Shown: positions 1-7,327, numbered from the stretch's first letter. The stretch is DNA of 12,437 bases from Candidatus Hydrogenedentota bacterium (GCA_903922535.1 CAIXUF010000582.1:1-12437); one strand, 5' to 3'. The notes: generated from the sequence alone by a model not told the origin. Program-made: numbers and translations.

Positions 1-1114
1 CGGTCTGCGCAACATCCACGAGCGAACAGGCCCCCGCCCGGTGCTGGCCGCCCCGCCAGTGTCCCGGCCACCGGACAATCAGCGGCACGCGGTCAGCGGT
101 GTCGTAGAGACAGTTTTTCCACCACAGACCGTGCTCGCCCATGTTTTCGCCGTGGTCCGCCGTATAGACAACGATGGTGTTCTCCGCCAGTCCCGCGTCG
201 TCGAGCGCCTGCAACACCTTGCCAATCTCCTCGTCCACCCACTGAACGAGCCCATAGTACAGTTCCCGCCCTTTGCGCACGACGTCTTCCGGAACATCCT
301 CCACATTGAATCCGACCCGGAGGTGTTTGTAATTGCGCGGCAGCGACTCCAAATAACCCTCGGGAATCACGGGCATCGGCACTTTGCCCTTGTACTCGTC
401 CCAGTACTTCTCGGGAACGATCAGAGGGAAGTGCGGGGCGAGATAGCCCGCCAGCAGGAAAAAGGGGGCATCCTCCGGCTTGCGGTTCTTCAGGAACTCG
501 ACGGTGCCCGCGGTCACGGCCCGGTCATGATCAAGAATGTGCGAATGTTCGCCCGGGTGGAAATCGTCAAACCGCGTTGAAATCCCCGGTTCAGGCGTGA
601 GGTCGTCGGGCGCGCGGCGTTCCCCGAACCCGGACATGTGTCCCTGGTTCATGTCCCCGCCAATCTCGGTGAATCCGTAGCGCCGCGCCGAATCGTAGTG
701 CATTTTGCCGCAAAGAAACGACCCGTAACCCGCCGCATTCATCACGCGGGGAAGGGACGGATAGTCCGCACTGGGCAGGGTGCAATTGTTGTTCCACGCG
801 CCCACGCGCGAGGCGTACTTGCCCGACGTCAAAGAAAGGCGCGACGGCACGCACAGCGGCGAGTTGCAGTAACAGTTGTCAAACACCACGCCGCCGCCGG
901 CCAGCCGGTCCAGATTGGGCGAATGGATAACCGGGTTGCCCGCGCACCCCAGGACGGAGGCGTTGTGCTCGTCGGAAATGATGAACAGAATGTTCGGGCG
1001 TTTGTGCTCGCCTGCCGGGCTCCCGGCCTGCGCCCGGCTCGACAACGGCAGCATCCCGGTCCCGACTCCCATCGTCACAAGAAACTCACGCCGGTTGAGT
1101 CGTCTCAGGGCCAT
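1..1114 (-). CDS. Exported sulfatase (formylglycine-dependent), C-terminus cut by window edge
   Basis: Hydrolyses sulfate esters, probably on a polysaccharide or glycan outside the cytoplasm. An unbroken frame of 371 codons runs from ATG at 1112-1114 off the left edge. AAGGA at 1121-1125 supports this start. The N-terminus has a twin-arginine signal (NRREFLV, residues 7-13), a hydrophobic stretch and a likely cleavage after AQA (about residue 30). The mature part opens with RPNILFIISDEHN (39-51), where D48 is a metal ligand. C88 in CVPSR (88-92) fits C-x-P-S-R and is the residue converted to formylglycine; D320-H321 in TADHGENMGEH is the second metal-binding site. Family members are usually 450-520 aa, so roughly the last quarter is missing here. 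It lies 120 nt downstream of the Gfo/Idh oxidoreductase on the same strand. Substrate cannot be told from sequence; the single Asp (SDEH) start resembles choline-sulfatase/arylsulfatase-like subfamilies. Family call secure, substrate unknown. Confidence 0.95.
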   Translation of the reverse strand, partial: MALRRLNRREFLVTMGVGTGMLPLSSRAQAGSPAGEHKRPNILFIISDEHNASVLGCAGNPVIHSPNLDRLAGGGVVFDNCYCNSPLCVPSRLSLTSGKYASRVGAWNNNCTLPSADYPSLPRVMNAAGYGSFLCGKMHYDSARRYGFTEIGGDMNQGHMSGFGERRAPDDLTPEPGISTRFDDFHPGEHSHILDHDRAVTAGTVEFLKNRKPEDAPFFLLAGYLAPHFPLIVPEKYWDEYKGKVPMPVIPEGYLESLPRNYKHLRVGFNVEDVPEDVVRKGRELYYGLVQWVDEEIGKVLQALDDAGLAENTIVVYTADHGENMGEHGLWWKNCLYDTADRVPLIVRWPGHWRGGQHRAGACSLVDVAQT

Positions 1115-1144
1115 AACTTGTCCTTTCGTTGAACAAGAGTTCAC

Positions 1145-1171
1145 GGCCGGTGCGAATTCAGCGCATCGGCC
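1145..1171. other. Strong hairpin between oxidoreductase and sulfatase genes
   Basis: Arms GGCCGGTGCG (1145-1154) and CGCATCGGCC (1162-1171) pair over 10 bp with one imperfect pair and a 7-nt loop. There is no T-run after it on the minus strand, so it is not a classic intrinsic terminator. It sits about 30 nt before the sulfatase start, in its leader. It may be a processing or attenuation structure; function unknown. Confidence 0.5.
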
Positions 1172-1234
1172 AGACAGCGCACAAAACCGACCGGTTCATG
1201 GGGCCTGGGGACGCCACTCCCTACTGTTCTGTCG

Positions 1235-2572
1235 TCACACCTTCCAGGGACCGCGATAGTTGTAGGTGAGCCACTCGGCCTTGCCGCCGCCCTCGGCGAA
1301 GCACAGCTTCTTGGGGTCCCACTTGATGACCTTGTGGTTATAGTAGGCTTGGTTCACCAGGTGGCAGACAATGGCGCTGTGGCCGCCGACCTGCGCGTTG
1401 GTGATGGGCTGCTTGCGCGAGACCACGCACTCCAAGAAGTCCTTGATGTGGTCCTTGCTGTGATAGAGCTGTATTTTCGCGTTGCTCAGGTATTCCTTTT
1501 CAACCAAGGTAAGGACCGAACTGAGGGAACCGCCGTCCTCGCGCTTGGTGAAGCCGGCTATCTTCTTTCCCTTCTGCCAGAACTCAAACTGGCCGCGGCT
1601 GACCCGTGCCTCGCCCTCGGTGCCGTAGAAATGCGTGTTGAACCCGTCGCCCACCTGCGTGACGGTGATGCCGTTCTCATAGGTCCAGTTGGCGCCGCGA
1701 AGATCGGTGTCCTTCTCCGGCGGGCGCACCACCACCGGGCCGCTGTCGTCCATGTCGAGGCCCCACTGGGCAATGTCGAAATGGTGCGCGCCGAAGTCGC
1801 AAATGCCGCCGCCGCCGTATTCCGAATAGGTGCGCCAGTTCGGGAAATGCTTGTGAACGCCCCGCGGGCTCAGTACGGAATTGTAGGGGCGCACGGGCGC
1901 AGGCCCGAGCCAGTAATTCCAGTCCAAACCTGGCTCCGCCGTTTCCTCGGGCAGGTCGCAGGGACGCCCCGGGTCCCCGACCTGGCAGGTGACGCGCTCC
2001 ACCTTGCCGATCATGCCGTTGCGCACCAGTTCGCAGGCCACACGGAATTCCTCCATGGAACGCTGCATGGAACCGGTCTGCAGGACCCGTTTGGTCTTCT
2101 TGACCGTGTTCATGACCGCGATCGCCTCGTGGACGGTGTGCGTCAGCGGTTTTTCGCAGTAGACGTCCTTGCCGCTTTCCAGCGCCGCGATGGTCGGGAT
2201 GGCATGCCAGTGGTCCGGTGTGGCGATGGACACCCCGTCGATGTCCTTTCGGGCAATCAGTTCGCGGAAATCAGGGTAGGCGGCGCATTCCGGCGCGCCA
2301 ATCTCCGGGTGTGCCTTGTAGTACTCGTTTACCCGCTCCTGCGCCGCGGTCCGGCGCGTCGTGTCCACGTCGCACACGGCTAGCACCCGGACGTTCTTGT
2401 GGTGCAGAAAGGCGTCGAGCAGCCCCCGGTTCTGAATGCCCATCCCGATGAAACCCATGTTGATCATGCTGTTCTGGGTGGACTTCTTGGCCGTGACGCA
2501 TGCTGGCAGAATCAGGGGGGCCAGCACGGCGGTGGCGGTCTGTGCAATGAATGAACGGCGGGAAATTGTCAT
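1235..2572 (-). CDS. Tat-exported, probably lipid-anchored Gfo/Idh/MocA-family oxidoreductase
   Basis: A 445-aa NAD(P)-dependent sugar or polyol dehydrogenase-like protein of the Gfo/Idh/MocA family. Residues 1-30 are a twin-arginine signal (SRRSFIA, 4-10) with a hydrophobic core ending in the lipobox LPAC (22-25), suggesting export folded with cofactor and lipid attachment at C25. The Rossmann domain follows: GFIGMGIQNRG (40-50) is the dinucleotide loop, CDVD (67-70) ends strand beta-2, ATPDHWH (117-123) and CEKPL (139-143) hold the family's E-K-P motif with the usual catalytic-site Lys. The C-terminal sheet domain includes GICDFGAHHFD (256-266). The start is fixed by AGGAGG at 2577-2582. 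Such exported members are common in Planctomycetota and relatives; their substrates are mostly unknown. It is flanked by a sulfatase and, further upstream, a fucosidase, which suggests a glycan-related role. The intact EKP motif argues against the GH109 glycosidase subgroup. Confidence 0.93.
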   Translation of the reverse strand: MTISRRSFIAQTATAVLAPLILPACVTAKKSTQNSMINMGFIGMGIQNRGLLDAFLHHKNVRVLAVCDVDTTRRTAAQERVNEYYKAHPEIGAPECAAYPDFRELIARKDIDGVSIATPDHWHAIPTIAALESGKDVYCEKPLTHTVHEAIAVMNTVKKTKRVLQTGSMQRSMEEFRVACELVRNGMIGKVERVTCQVGDPGRPCDLPEETAEPGLDWNYWLGPAPVRPYNSVLSPRGVHKHFPNWRTYSEYGGGGICDFGAHHFDIAQWGLDMDDSGPVVVRPPEKDTDLRGANWTYENGITVTQVGDGFNTHFYGTEGEARVSRGQFEFWQKGKKIAGFTKREDGGSLSSVLTLVEKEYLSNAKIQLYHSKDHIKDFLECVVSRKQPITNAQVGGHSAIVCHLVNQAYYNHKVIKWDPKKLCFAEGGGKAEWLTYNYRGPWKV

Positions 2573-2667
2573 AAGTCCTCCTGAGGTGGTTGGTCTACCC
2601 CAAATTCGGTTTCATGCTTTTCTACAAAGGTGCCTGGTTGAAACGGTCGCCCATCTCCCATCCTGCC

Positions 2668-2700
2668 GCGTGCCGGACCAGGGAAACAAGTCCGGTGCGC
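2668..2700. other. Intergenic hairpin between lipoprotein and oxidoreductase genes
   Basis: An 11-nt arm at 2668-2678 pairs with 2690-2700 around an 11-nt loop. The inner six pairs (CCGGAC/GTCCGG) and outer three are perfect, with two G-T pairs between them read on the plus strand (A-C mismatches on the minus-strand transcript). No T-run follows. It lies in the 193-nt gap; possible terminator or mRNA structure, function unknown. Confidence 0.4.
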
Positions 2701-2765
2701 GGGGCGGAGAGAAATTACCCGTTCGTGCTGCAACGGGAAAACAGTACGGTACTCAGGCGTGGAAA

Positions 2766-3182
2766 TCAAGGCTCCACATTCGTGACCATCCAGACGCCCT
2801 TTTCCTTGGCGCCTTCGAAATACAGCGTCAGCGAGCCAAAGCTGCCGTTGGCAATCACTGGGGCAACCGTCGCCTTGTCGCCCGTCACGACCGTCTTGGC
2901 TTCGGACAGGTCGATTTCAATCCCGTCCAGGAAGCCCGCGTCATTGGCGTTCTTGAGATAATTCAGCAAATCTTCCCGGTTTCCCACCACGTTGCTCGCG
3001 AAGGACGGGGAGACGAGGTTCTTGAAGGTGTCGAAGTTCTTTGCCTTGATGGCCGCAACACCTTCCTGTATCCTCTTCGAGACCATCTCCTGGTCGGTGG
3101 GGCCTTTGGCCGTGGTGGCGCATCCGGCCGCAAGCAAGGCAACCACACCAATCATCACGCACAAAACTGAAAGCTTTTTCAT
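2766..3182 (-). CDS. Small lipoprotein, possible NTF2/SnoaL-like fold
   Basis: A 138-aa predicted lipoprotein. The start at 3182 (MKKLSVLCVMIG) is chosen over the much longer open frame because AAAGGAGA lies at 3189-3196 and the start yields a textbook signal peptide: positive MKK, hydrophobic core 5-19 and lipobox LAAGC with lipidated C21. The mature protein (22-138) begins with a helix-like part (DQEMVSKRIQEGVAAIKAKN), then segments likely to be strands ending in GVWMVTNVEP. That order (long helix, a 'how much or how far' residue pattern, closing strands with a Trp) resembles NTF2-like/DUF4440-type small proteins, but no residue proves it. It lies 149 nt downstream of a CPBP-like membrane protein gene. 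Function unknown. Confidence 0.85.
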   Translation of the reverse strand: MKKLSVLCVMIGVVALLAAGCATTAKGPTDQEMVSKRIQEGVAAIKAKNFDTFKNLVSPSFASNVVGNREDLLNYLKNANDAGFLDGIEIDLSEAKTVVTGDKATVAPVIANGSFGSLTLYFEGAKEKGVWMVTNVEP

Positions 3183-3283
3183 CGGCGGTCTCCTTTCGCG
3201 CAATTCGCGGTTTGTTGAGTCCATTTGACTCCGGTCGCGGCCGGAGGTTTCACACGGGGCGGTTCCGTGATTCCGATTAATCC

Positions 3284-3297
3284 GGGGGAATGCCCCC
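3284..3297. other. Short G/C hairpin downstream of CPBP-like gene 1
   Basis: GGGGG (3284-3288) and CCCCC (3293-3297) flank a 4-nt loop in the 149-nt gap after the CPBP-like gene ending at 3332. No T-run follows on the minus strand, so terminator activity is doubtful. A second small repeat, GAGTC-N5-GACTC, lies around 3215-3230. Confidence 0.3.
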
Positions 3298-3331
3298 CCG
3301 CGGGCGAAGAACCCCGAAAACGGAGGCGGCG

Positions 3332-4015
3332 TCACAGGTGCATCTCGACCCAGTTGTGCAGGAGCACATAGGATATGGCGTGAATTGCCGTGAGAGGAAG
3401 GATGCTCCGGAATTTGAGAAAGTAGAAAGCACACACAAAACCCGCGGGAAACACAAAGACCATCTGCAACGGCACGATGGTGCCCGGGATGCGGGCGGGC
3501 GTCCAGAAGTGGGCGAGACTGAAAACGAGGCCGACAATGAGCGGGATTCGCCACATGCCGCGGAGTGCGTGGAACTTGGTGAGAAACACGAGGCCGACCG
3601 AGCACATGAAGAACTGCTGGGGAAAGGCACCGACGACGTACTCGACCATGCGCGGCGCGTAGGCAGGCTCGAAATGGAGCCTGCCCGTGAGCGAGATGCC
3701 GTGCGCGGCCATGGAGCCCACTGAGATTCCGAGCAGCACGAGTCCCGTGGCCAACGCGGGAAAGGTCAGTGGCGTGGTGATGCCCCATTCGTCCAGCTTC
3801 TCCGGCTGCCGCCGCGCCCGCGCGATAATGTAGCCAATTGTGAGCAGAAAGGCCACCAGCGCATCCACCGCGTTAAGTTGCCATTCCGGTTTGGCCTGGG
3901 CGATGAGCTTCAACAGAGCGGTGACGAACACGACGAAGAAGGCAAACTTCTGGTCCATCCAATCAATCGTCCGGACTGCGGATACCTCCGTGCTGGCACA
4001 GCTTCTTTCGCTCAT
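3332..4015 (-). CDS. CPBP-like integral membrane protein (paralog 1), EE motif replaced by QQ
   Basis: A 227-aa protein with about seven hydrophobic segments (roughly 22-42, 48-66, 86-106, 125-147, 155-172, 180-203, 205-222). The C-terminal half follows the CPBP/Rce1 (Abi) membrane-protease pattern: FPQQFFMCSVGL (131-142) sits where EExxFR is expected, FSLAH (165-169) matches motif 2, and IHAISY (211-216) sits at motif 3. Both Glu and the Arg of motif 1 are absent, and the Asn of motif 3 is Tyr, so proteolysis by the usual mechanism is unlikely. It is clearly paralogous to the protein at 5451-6143 (shared ARARRQPEKLDEWGITTPLT, GAFPQQF, YFLKFRSILPLTA). The start is supported by AAAGGAGA in the 41-nt gap after the fucosidase gene, so the two are probably co-transcribed. 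Fold assignment is by motif and layout; function unknown. Confidence 0.82.
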   Translation of the reverse strand: MSERSCASTEVSAVRTIDWMDQKFAFFVVFVTALLKLIAQAKPEWQLNAVDALVAFLLTIGYIIARARRQPEKLDEWGITTPLTFPALATGLVLLGISVGSMAAHGISLTGRLHFEPAYAPRMVEYVVGAFPQQFFMCSVGLVFLTKFHALRGMWRIPLIVGLVFSLAHFWTPARIPGTIVPLQMVFVFPAGFVCAFYFLKFRSILPLTAIHAISYVLLHNWVEMHL

Positions 4016-4056
4016 GTCTTCTCTCCTTTACAGTAAATGCGGACGCGGCAAGACAC

Positions 4057-5415
4057 TTACAAGCCGGTTTCTACATCCAACGCGCCCTTCACGTGGACCA
4101 ACACGGTGGACGAGATGGGGCTGGGCGCGCTGCCGGGCAGTTCAATCGTTATTCCTTGATCACTGCGCTTCCACTTCAGCGGTTTCTTGTCGGCGTCGGC
4201 TAGCAAATATGCCTCAGCCGGCGCACTCTTGAGTCCCGTCACCAGCAGCCCGCCGTCCTTCGGCCAGTCGAACACGTGCAGATAAAGCGTCACGCCTTCG
4301 GCTGTGGCCTTGCGCGTGCATCGGCCCCATGGCAGACTGCGAAAGGGGCTCGGCTGCGTTCCATAGATTGCGTCCCCGTTCACCTTCATCCAAGCGCCGA
4401 CCTCGTGCAGACGCTCGATGGAGGGTTCAGGAATAAGCCCCTCGGAGGTTGGCCCCACATTCAGCAGGTAGTTGCCGCCTTTCGAAGCAATATCAACGAG
4501 GTTGCGGATCAGTGTCTCAGCGCTTTTCCAGTTGTCGTCCAGGCTCTTGTAGCCCCAGGAGTTGTTCATGGTCATGCACACTTCAAAGTCGCGCCCATCC
4601 GGAAAGCCCGTCGCCGGAATGTGTTGTTCCGGCGTCTTCGTGTCGCCCGCGAAACCGCCGCCGAGGCGGTTATTCGTGATGATCCCCGGTTGCAGTTTCG
4701 TCAGCGGAAACAGCATCTCCGCCCGCTCTTTGGTCATGCCTTCGGGCGTATCCCACCATAGCACCGAAACCGGACCGTAGTTGGTCAGCAGGTCGCGCAC
4801 CTGCGGCACGGCCACATTCTTGATGTAGTCGTCCATGCTGCCGTCCTGTGCAGGGTCCCAGTGGCCGTACACCGCTGCGCCGCCGGGGTTGACCCAGTCC
4901 TGCGCCTGCGAATAATAGAACCCAAGCCGAATGCCGTACTTCTGGCACGCGGCCGCCAGCGGCTTCAGCAGGTCCTTGCCATAAGGCGTTGCCTTTACCA
5001 CATTCCAATCGCTCGCCCCGGTTTCGAACAGGGCAAAGCCGTCGTGATGCTTGGTGGTAATCACGATGTACTTCATGCCTGCTTCCTTCGCCAGCCTCAC
5101 CCACGCATCCGGGTCGTATTTGACCGGATTGAATTGCCTGGCATATTCCCGGTAGTGCGCCACAGGGACCGAGCAAACGCGCATCATCCATTCGCCCGGC
5201 CCCGGGATGGGCCAGCCGTTGTACCTGCCCGCGGGGACCGAATAGACGCCCCAGTGAATGAACATGCCAAAGCGCGCGTCACGCCACCACGCCATCCGCG
5301 CATCCTTCTGCGCGGGCGTTTCTGCCGACGGCGCCGCCTCCGCGGCCCAAGCGCCCGCAGCCCAACCGAAGACGAACGCCGTCAACAAGAAGACAAGCAA
5401 ACGACGACTACCCAT
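4057..5415 (-). CDS. Secreted GH29 alpha-L-fucosidase
   Basis: A 452-aa retaining exo-alpha-L-fucosidase of family GH29, releasing terminal fucose from glycans in the periplasm or outside. The start at 5415 follows AAAGGAGA (5421-5428) and gives a Sec signal peptide (MGSRRLLVFLL, cleavage near AWA-A, residues 22-25); the longer open frame upstream is only shadow of the neighbour. Family landmarks in order: RFGMFIHWGVYS (48-59), the substrate-binding KHHDGF (122-127), GFYYSQAQDW (165-174), the nucleophile Asp D222 in VLWWDTP, TPEQHIP (261-267) with E263 as a possible acid/base, and the typical NYLLNVGPTSEG (315-326). A C-terminal beta domain (about 355-452) completes a normal compact GH29. It lies 35 nt after CPBP-like paralog 2 and 41 nt before paralog 1, so the three look like one operon. 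The acid/base assignment is tentative; the family is not. Confidence 0.96.
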   Translation of the reverse strand: MGSRRLLVFLLTAFVFGWAAGAWAAEAAPSAETPAQKDARMAWWRDARFGMFIHWGVYSVPAGRYNGWPIPGPGEWMMRVCSVPVAHYREYARQFNPVKYDPDAWVRLAKEAGMKYIVITTKHHDGFALFETGASDWNVVKATPYGKDLLKPLAAACQKYGIRLGFYYSQAQDWVNPGGAAVYGHWDPAQDGSMDDYIKNVAVPQVRDLLTNYGPVSVLWWDTPEGMTKERAEMLFPLTKLQPGIITNNRLGGGFAGDTKTPEQHIPATGFPDGRDFEVCMTMNNSWGYKSLDDNWKSAETLIRNLVDIASKGGNYLLNVGPTSEGLIPEPSIERLHEVGAWMKVNGDAIYGTQPSPFRSLPWGRCTRKATAEGVTLYLHVFDWPKDGGLLVTGLKSAPAEAYLLADADKKPLKWKRSDQGITIELPGSAPSPISSTVLVHVKGALDVETGL

Positions 5416-5450
5416 GTGTTTCTCCTTTGCAGGCATGCCAGCCTGCGCAG

Positions 5451-6143
5451 TCACTGATGTGCCACCGCCCAACTGGTCCAACTGGAGAGAAGAATATAAA
5501 GGATCGCATGAAGCGCGGTGAGCGGGAGTATGCTCCGGAATTTGAGAAAATAGCTCGCGGCGAGAAAGCCCGCAGGGAACAAGGTGGCCAATTCCAGCAG
5601 CATGGTTGACAGCGATTTTACGGGCGGCAGGAAATGGGCGAGGCAGAAGGCCAGCCCCACTGCAAGCGCCAGCACCCAGGTGTTGCGCAAGGGACGGAGC
5701 TTGGCGAGGGACACCAGGCCGACCGAGCACATGACGAACTGCTGGGGAAACGCGCCAATGATGTACTCGATCATGCGCGGCACATAGGAAGGTTCAAAAC
5801 GGGGCCCTCCTGCGAACGCTATGCCGGTCGAGACAATTAAGACGCCGACCCCGATTCCAAAAAGCGCCAATGCAACCGCCACGGCGGGAAAAGTCAGGGG
5901 CGTGGTGATGCCCCATTCGTCCAGTTTCTCCGGTTGACGCCGCGCCCGCGCGACGATGTACCCGAGGGTAAGAAGAAAAGGCACCAGCGCATCTGTCGCG
6001 TTGAGATGCCACTCCGGTCGGGTGAAATTGGTCCACTTAAACAGCATGAAAACGCCCGCAAGGAAGAAGGTGAACCCCACGTCCTTCCAGTCGATCCGCC
6101 GACCCGCGCCGGCGTCCAAAGCGCTGCCTGCTTTGTCGTTCAT
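5451..6143 (-). CDS. CPBP-like integral membrane protein (paralog 2), EE motif replaced by QQ
   Basis: A 230-aa membrane protein, paralog of 3332-4015. Starting at M of MNDKAGS (6143) is preferred over the upstream in-frame start at 6182 because AAAGG lies about 10 nt before it and the N-termini of the two paralogs then match in length. The first strongly shared block is DALVxFLLTxGYIxARARR (from residue 51). Motif 1 reads FPQQFVMCS (132-140), with Gln134-Gln135 in place of the EE pair; motif 2 is FCLAH (166-170); motif 3 is LHAILY (211-216). Thus the same substitutions appear in both copies and predate the duplication. About seven hydrophobic segments. It is 106 nt downstream of the alpha/beta hydrolase and 35 nt upstream of the fucosidase. 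Catalytic activity is doubtful; a binding, chaperone-like or unknown enzymatic role is possible. Confidence 0.82.
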   Translation of the reverse strand: MNDKAGSALDAGAGRRIDWKDVGFTFFLAGVFMLFKWTNFTRPEWHLNATDALVPFLLTLGYIVARARRQPEKLDEWGITTPLTFPAVAVALALFGIGVGVLIVSTGIAFAGGPRFEPSYVPRMIEYIIGAFPQQFVMCSVGLVSLAKLRPLRNTWVLALAVGLAFCLAHFLPPVKSLSTMLLELATLFPAGFLAASYFLKFRSILPLTALHAILYILLSSWTSWAVAHQ

Positions 6144-6249
6144 GCTGCCCTGCCTTTCGTTGGATATGGAACCGCCCCACAACTGGATTGTGCGTTGTGT
6201 GCAGAAGACGGCCCGGTCACCTCAATTTCCTTATAGTCACTGGGCACGT

Positions 6250-7170
6250 TCATGGCGATGTCTTGGTTGTGCTGTTTTGCATGAATGCCTCCAGTTCCGG
6301 CAGGAAAGACACCGCGCCGCCGGCGCTCCCGTGGGTCTCGCCGGGCAGGATGACAAGTTTGTGATTAGCCATGAGGTCATGAAGAGCCTGTGCGTCGGGG
6401 AGCAGGCCGTCTTTGTCGCCGATGATCGTGAGCACGGGAACCGTGTTGGCGCAAAGCTGCGCTTCGGTGACGTCGAGACCATGCAGGCCCCGGACAACGG
6501 CGGGGAGGGAACTGGACATTCCGGACAAAGCCAGCGCGATTCGGACCCCGAGGTGCTCGGCAAAATTGAGCTGCGGGTAGCCGCCCAGTCGCTTGAGGAT
6601 CAGATCGATCTCGCCGCGTTCGAATCCCTGGGCGACGGCTTCGGCGAAGGCGAGGTTCTCAGGCATCGGTCGTTGCCCGCCCCAGCCCGCCGCACACACA
6701 GCCGCGCTGAGGACCTGGTCGGGATGGGTCGCCACGAACTTCAGCGTGATAAAACCGCCCAGAGAATAGCCGATCATATGCGCTTTCCTGATTTGCAGGT
6801 GGTCGAGCAGACGCGCGAGGTCCTCAACCATTTCGGCGCCGTATTGGCAGGGGTCGTGGGGCTTGTCGCTGCGGCCGTGGCCGCGGTTATCCAGCGCGAT
6901 GACACGATAGTGCTTCGAGAGCGTGCTAATTTGCCCCCCGCGCCGCCATTGGAGGTTGGCAGGAAACCCAAGGCCATGAACGAGCACGACGGGCGTGCCT
7001 GTGCCTTCGTCCGTATAATGGATGCGTACGCCCTTGGAATCAAAGTAGTGCCCCTCCGGCCCGAGCAGTTGGCTTCGGAACCCAATGAGTCCAGCCGCCA
7101 CGGTCGCCGCGAGCAGCAGCACGATCGTCCCGCAGCCGAAAAGCACTTTCTTGCGCCGTGTGAATTTCAC
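6250..7170 (-). CDS. Membrane-anchored alpha/beta hydrolase
   Basis: A 306-aa alpha/beta-hydrolase-fold enzyme (Abhydrolase_1 type: esterase, lipase or C-C hydrolase; substrate unknown). GTG start at 7168-7170 with GGAGA at 7174-7178. Residues 5-8 are basic (RRKK) and 10-30 form one membrane helix, leaving the catalytic domain outside the cytoplasm. Motifs in order: LVHGLGFP (63-70) is the oxyanion-hole HG, DNRGHGRSDKP (94-104), nucleophile S136 in GYSLGG, acid D254 in GDKDGLLP (251-258) and H280 in GETHGS. The triad and spacing are complete, with a helical cap at about 165-235. Its start overlaps (GTGA) the stop of a degenerate CPBP-like remnant, and the full CPBP-like paralog 2 follows 106 nt downstream. 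Confidence 0.93.
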   Translation of the reverse strand: MKFTRRKKVLFGCGTIVLLLAATVAAGLIGFRSQLLGPEGHYFDSKGVRIHYTDEGTGTPVVLVHGLGFPANLQWRRGGQISTLSKHYRVIALDNRGHGRSDKPHDPCQYGAEMVEDLARLLDHLQIRKAHMIGYSLGGFITLKFVATHPDQVLSAAVCAAGWGGQRPMPENLAFAEAVAQGFERGEIDLILKRLGGYPQLNFAEHLGVRIALALSGMSSSLPAVVRGLHGLDVTEAQLCANTVPVLTIIGDKDGLLPDAQALHDLMANHKLVILPGETHGSAGGAVSFLPELEAFMQNSTTKTSP

Positions 7171-7265
7171 GTTTCTCCGTTCTGCAGGTGCTTGTCGACC
7201 CCGTTGGAGAGGAGGACGAATCCTATCATATGAATCGCAGTGAAGTGATCGCGCTCGGAGTAACC
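7167..7265 (-). pseudogene. Remnant of a third CPBP-like protein (C-terminal end only)
   Basis: The minus-strand frame ending in TGA at 7167-7169 reads FTAIHMIGFVLLSNGVDKHL near its end. Aligned with the C-terminus of paralog 1 (LTAIHAISYVLLHNWVEMHL) about half the positions are identical, including T-A-I-H, V-L-L, N-V and H-L. Similarity fades upstream of about 7265 and the rest of the gene is absent: the prepilin gene ends at 7328. The old stop codon overlaps the GTG start of the hydrolase, so the two were probably translationally coupled. Found by comparison within this window only; the short length limits certainty. Confidence 0.62.
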
Positions 7266-7327
7266 GGCAAAAGGACCGATCCCTGATGCATGGTTCGCCC
7301 TCGCGTGGCTGAAAACGGTGGCTTCAA

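Noticed and set aside
1334..2383. 349-codon open frame on the plus strand
   Set aside because: It lies antisense to the oxidoreductase gene, has no family motif or ribosome binding site, and arises from GC-rich codon use.
1235..2572. GH109 alpha-N-acetylgalactosaminidase instead of oxidoreductase
   Set aside because: The canonical EKP dehydrogenase motif is intact, whereas GH109 enzymes differ at this position.
2668..2700. Rho-independent terminator
   Set aside because: The hairpin lacks the T-run required on the transcribed strand.
3183..3788. N-terminal extension of the lipoprotein frame to a 340-residue protein
   Set aside because: The extension is an alternative frame of the CPBP-like gene; the MKK start at 3182 has a strong ribosome binding site and a lipoprotein signal.
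5956..7233. 425-codon open frame on the plus strand
   Set aside because: It is antisense to the alpha/beta hydrolase and CPBP-like genes, both of which have clear motifs; its translation shows low-complexity shadow composition.
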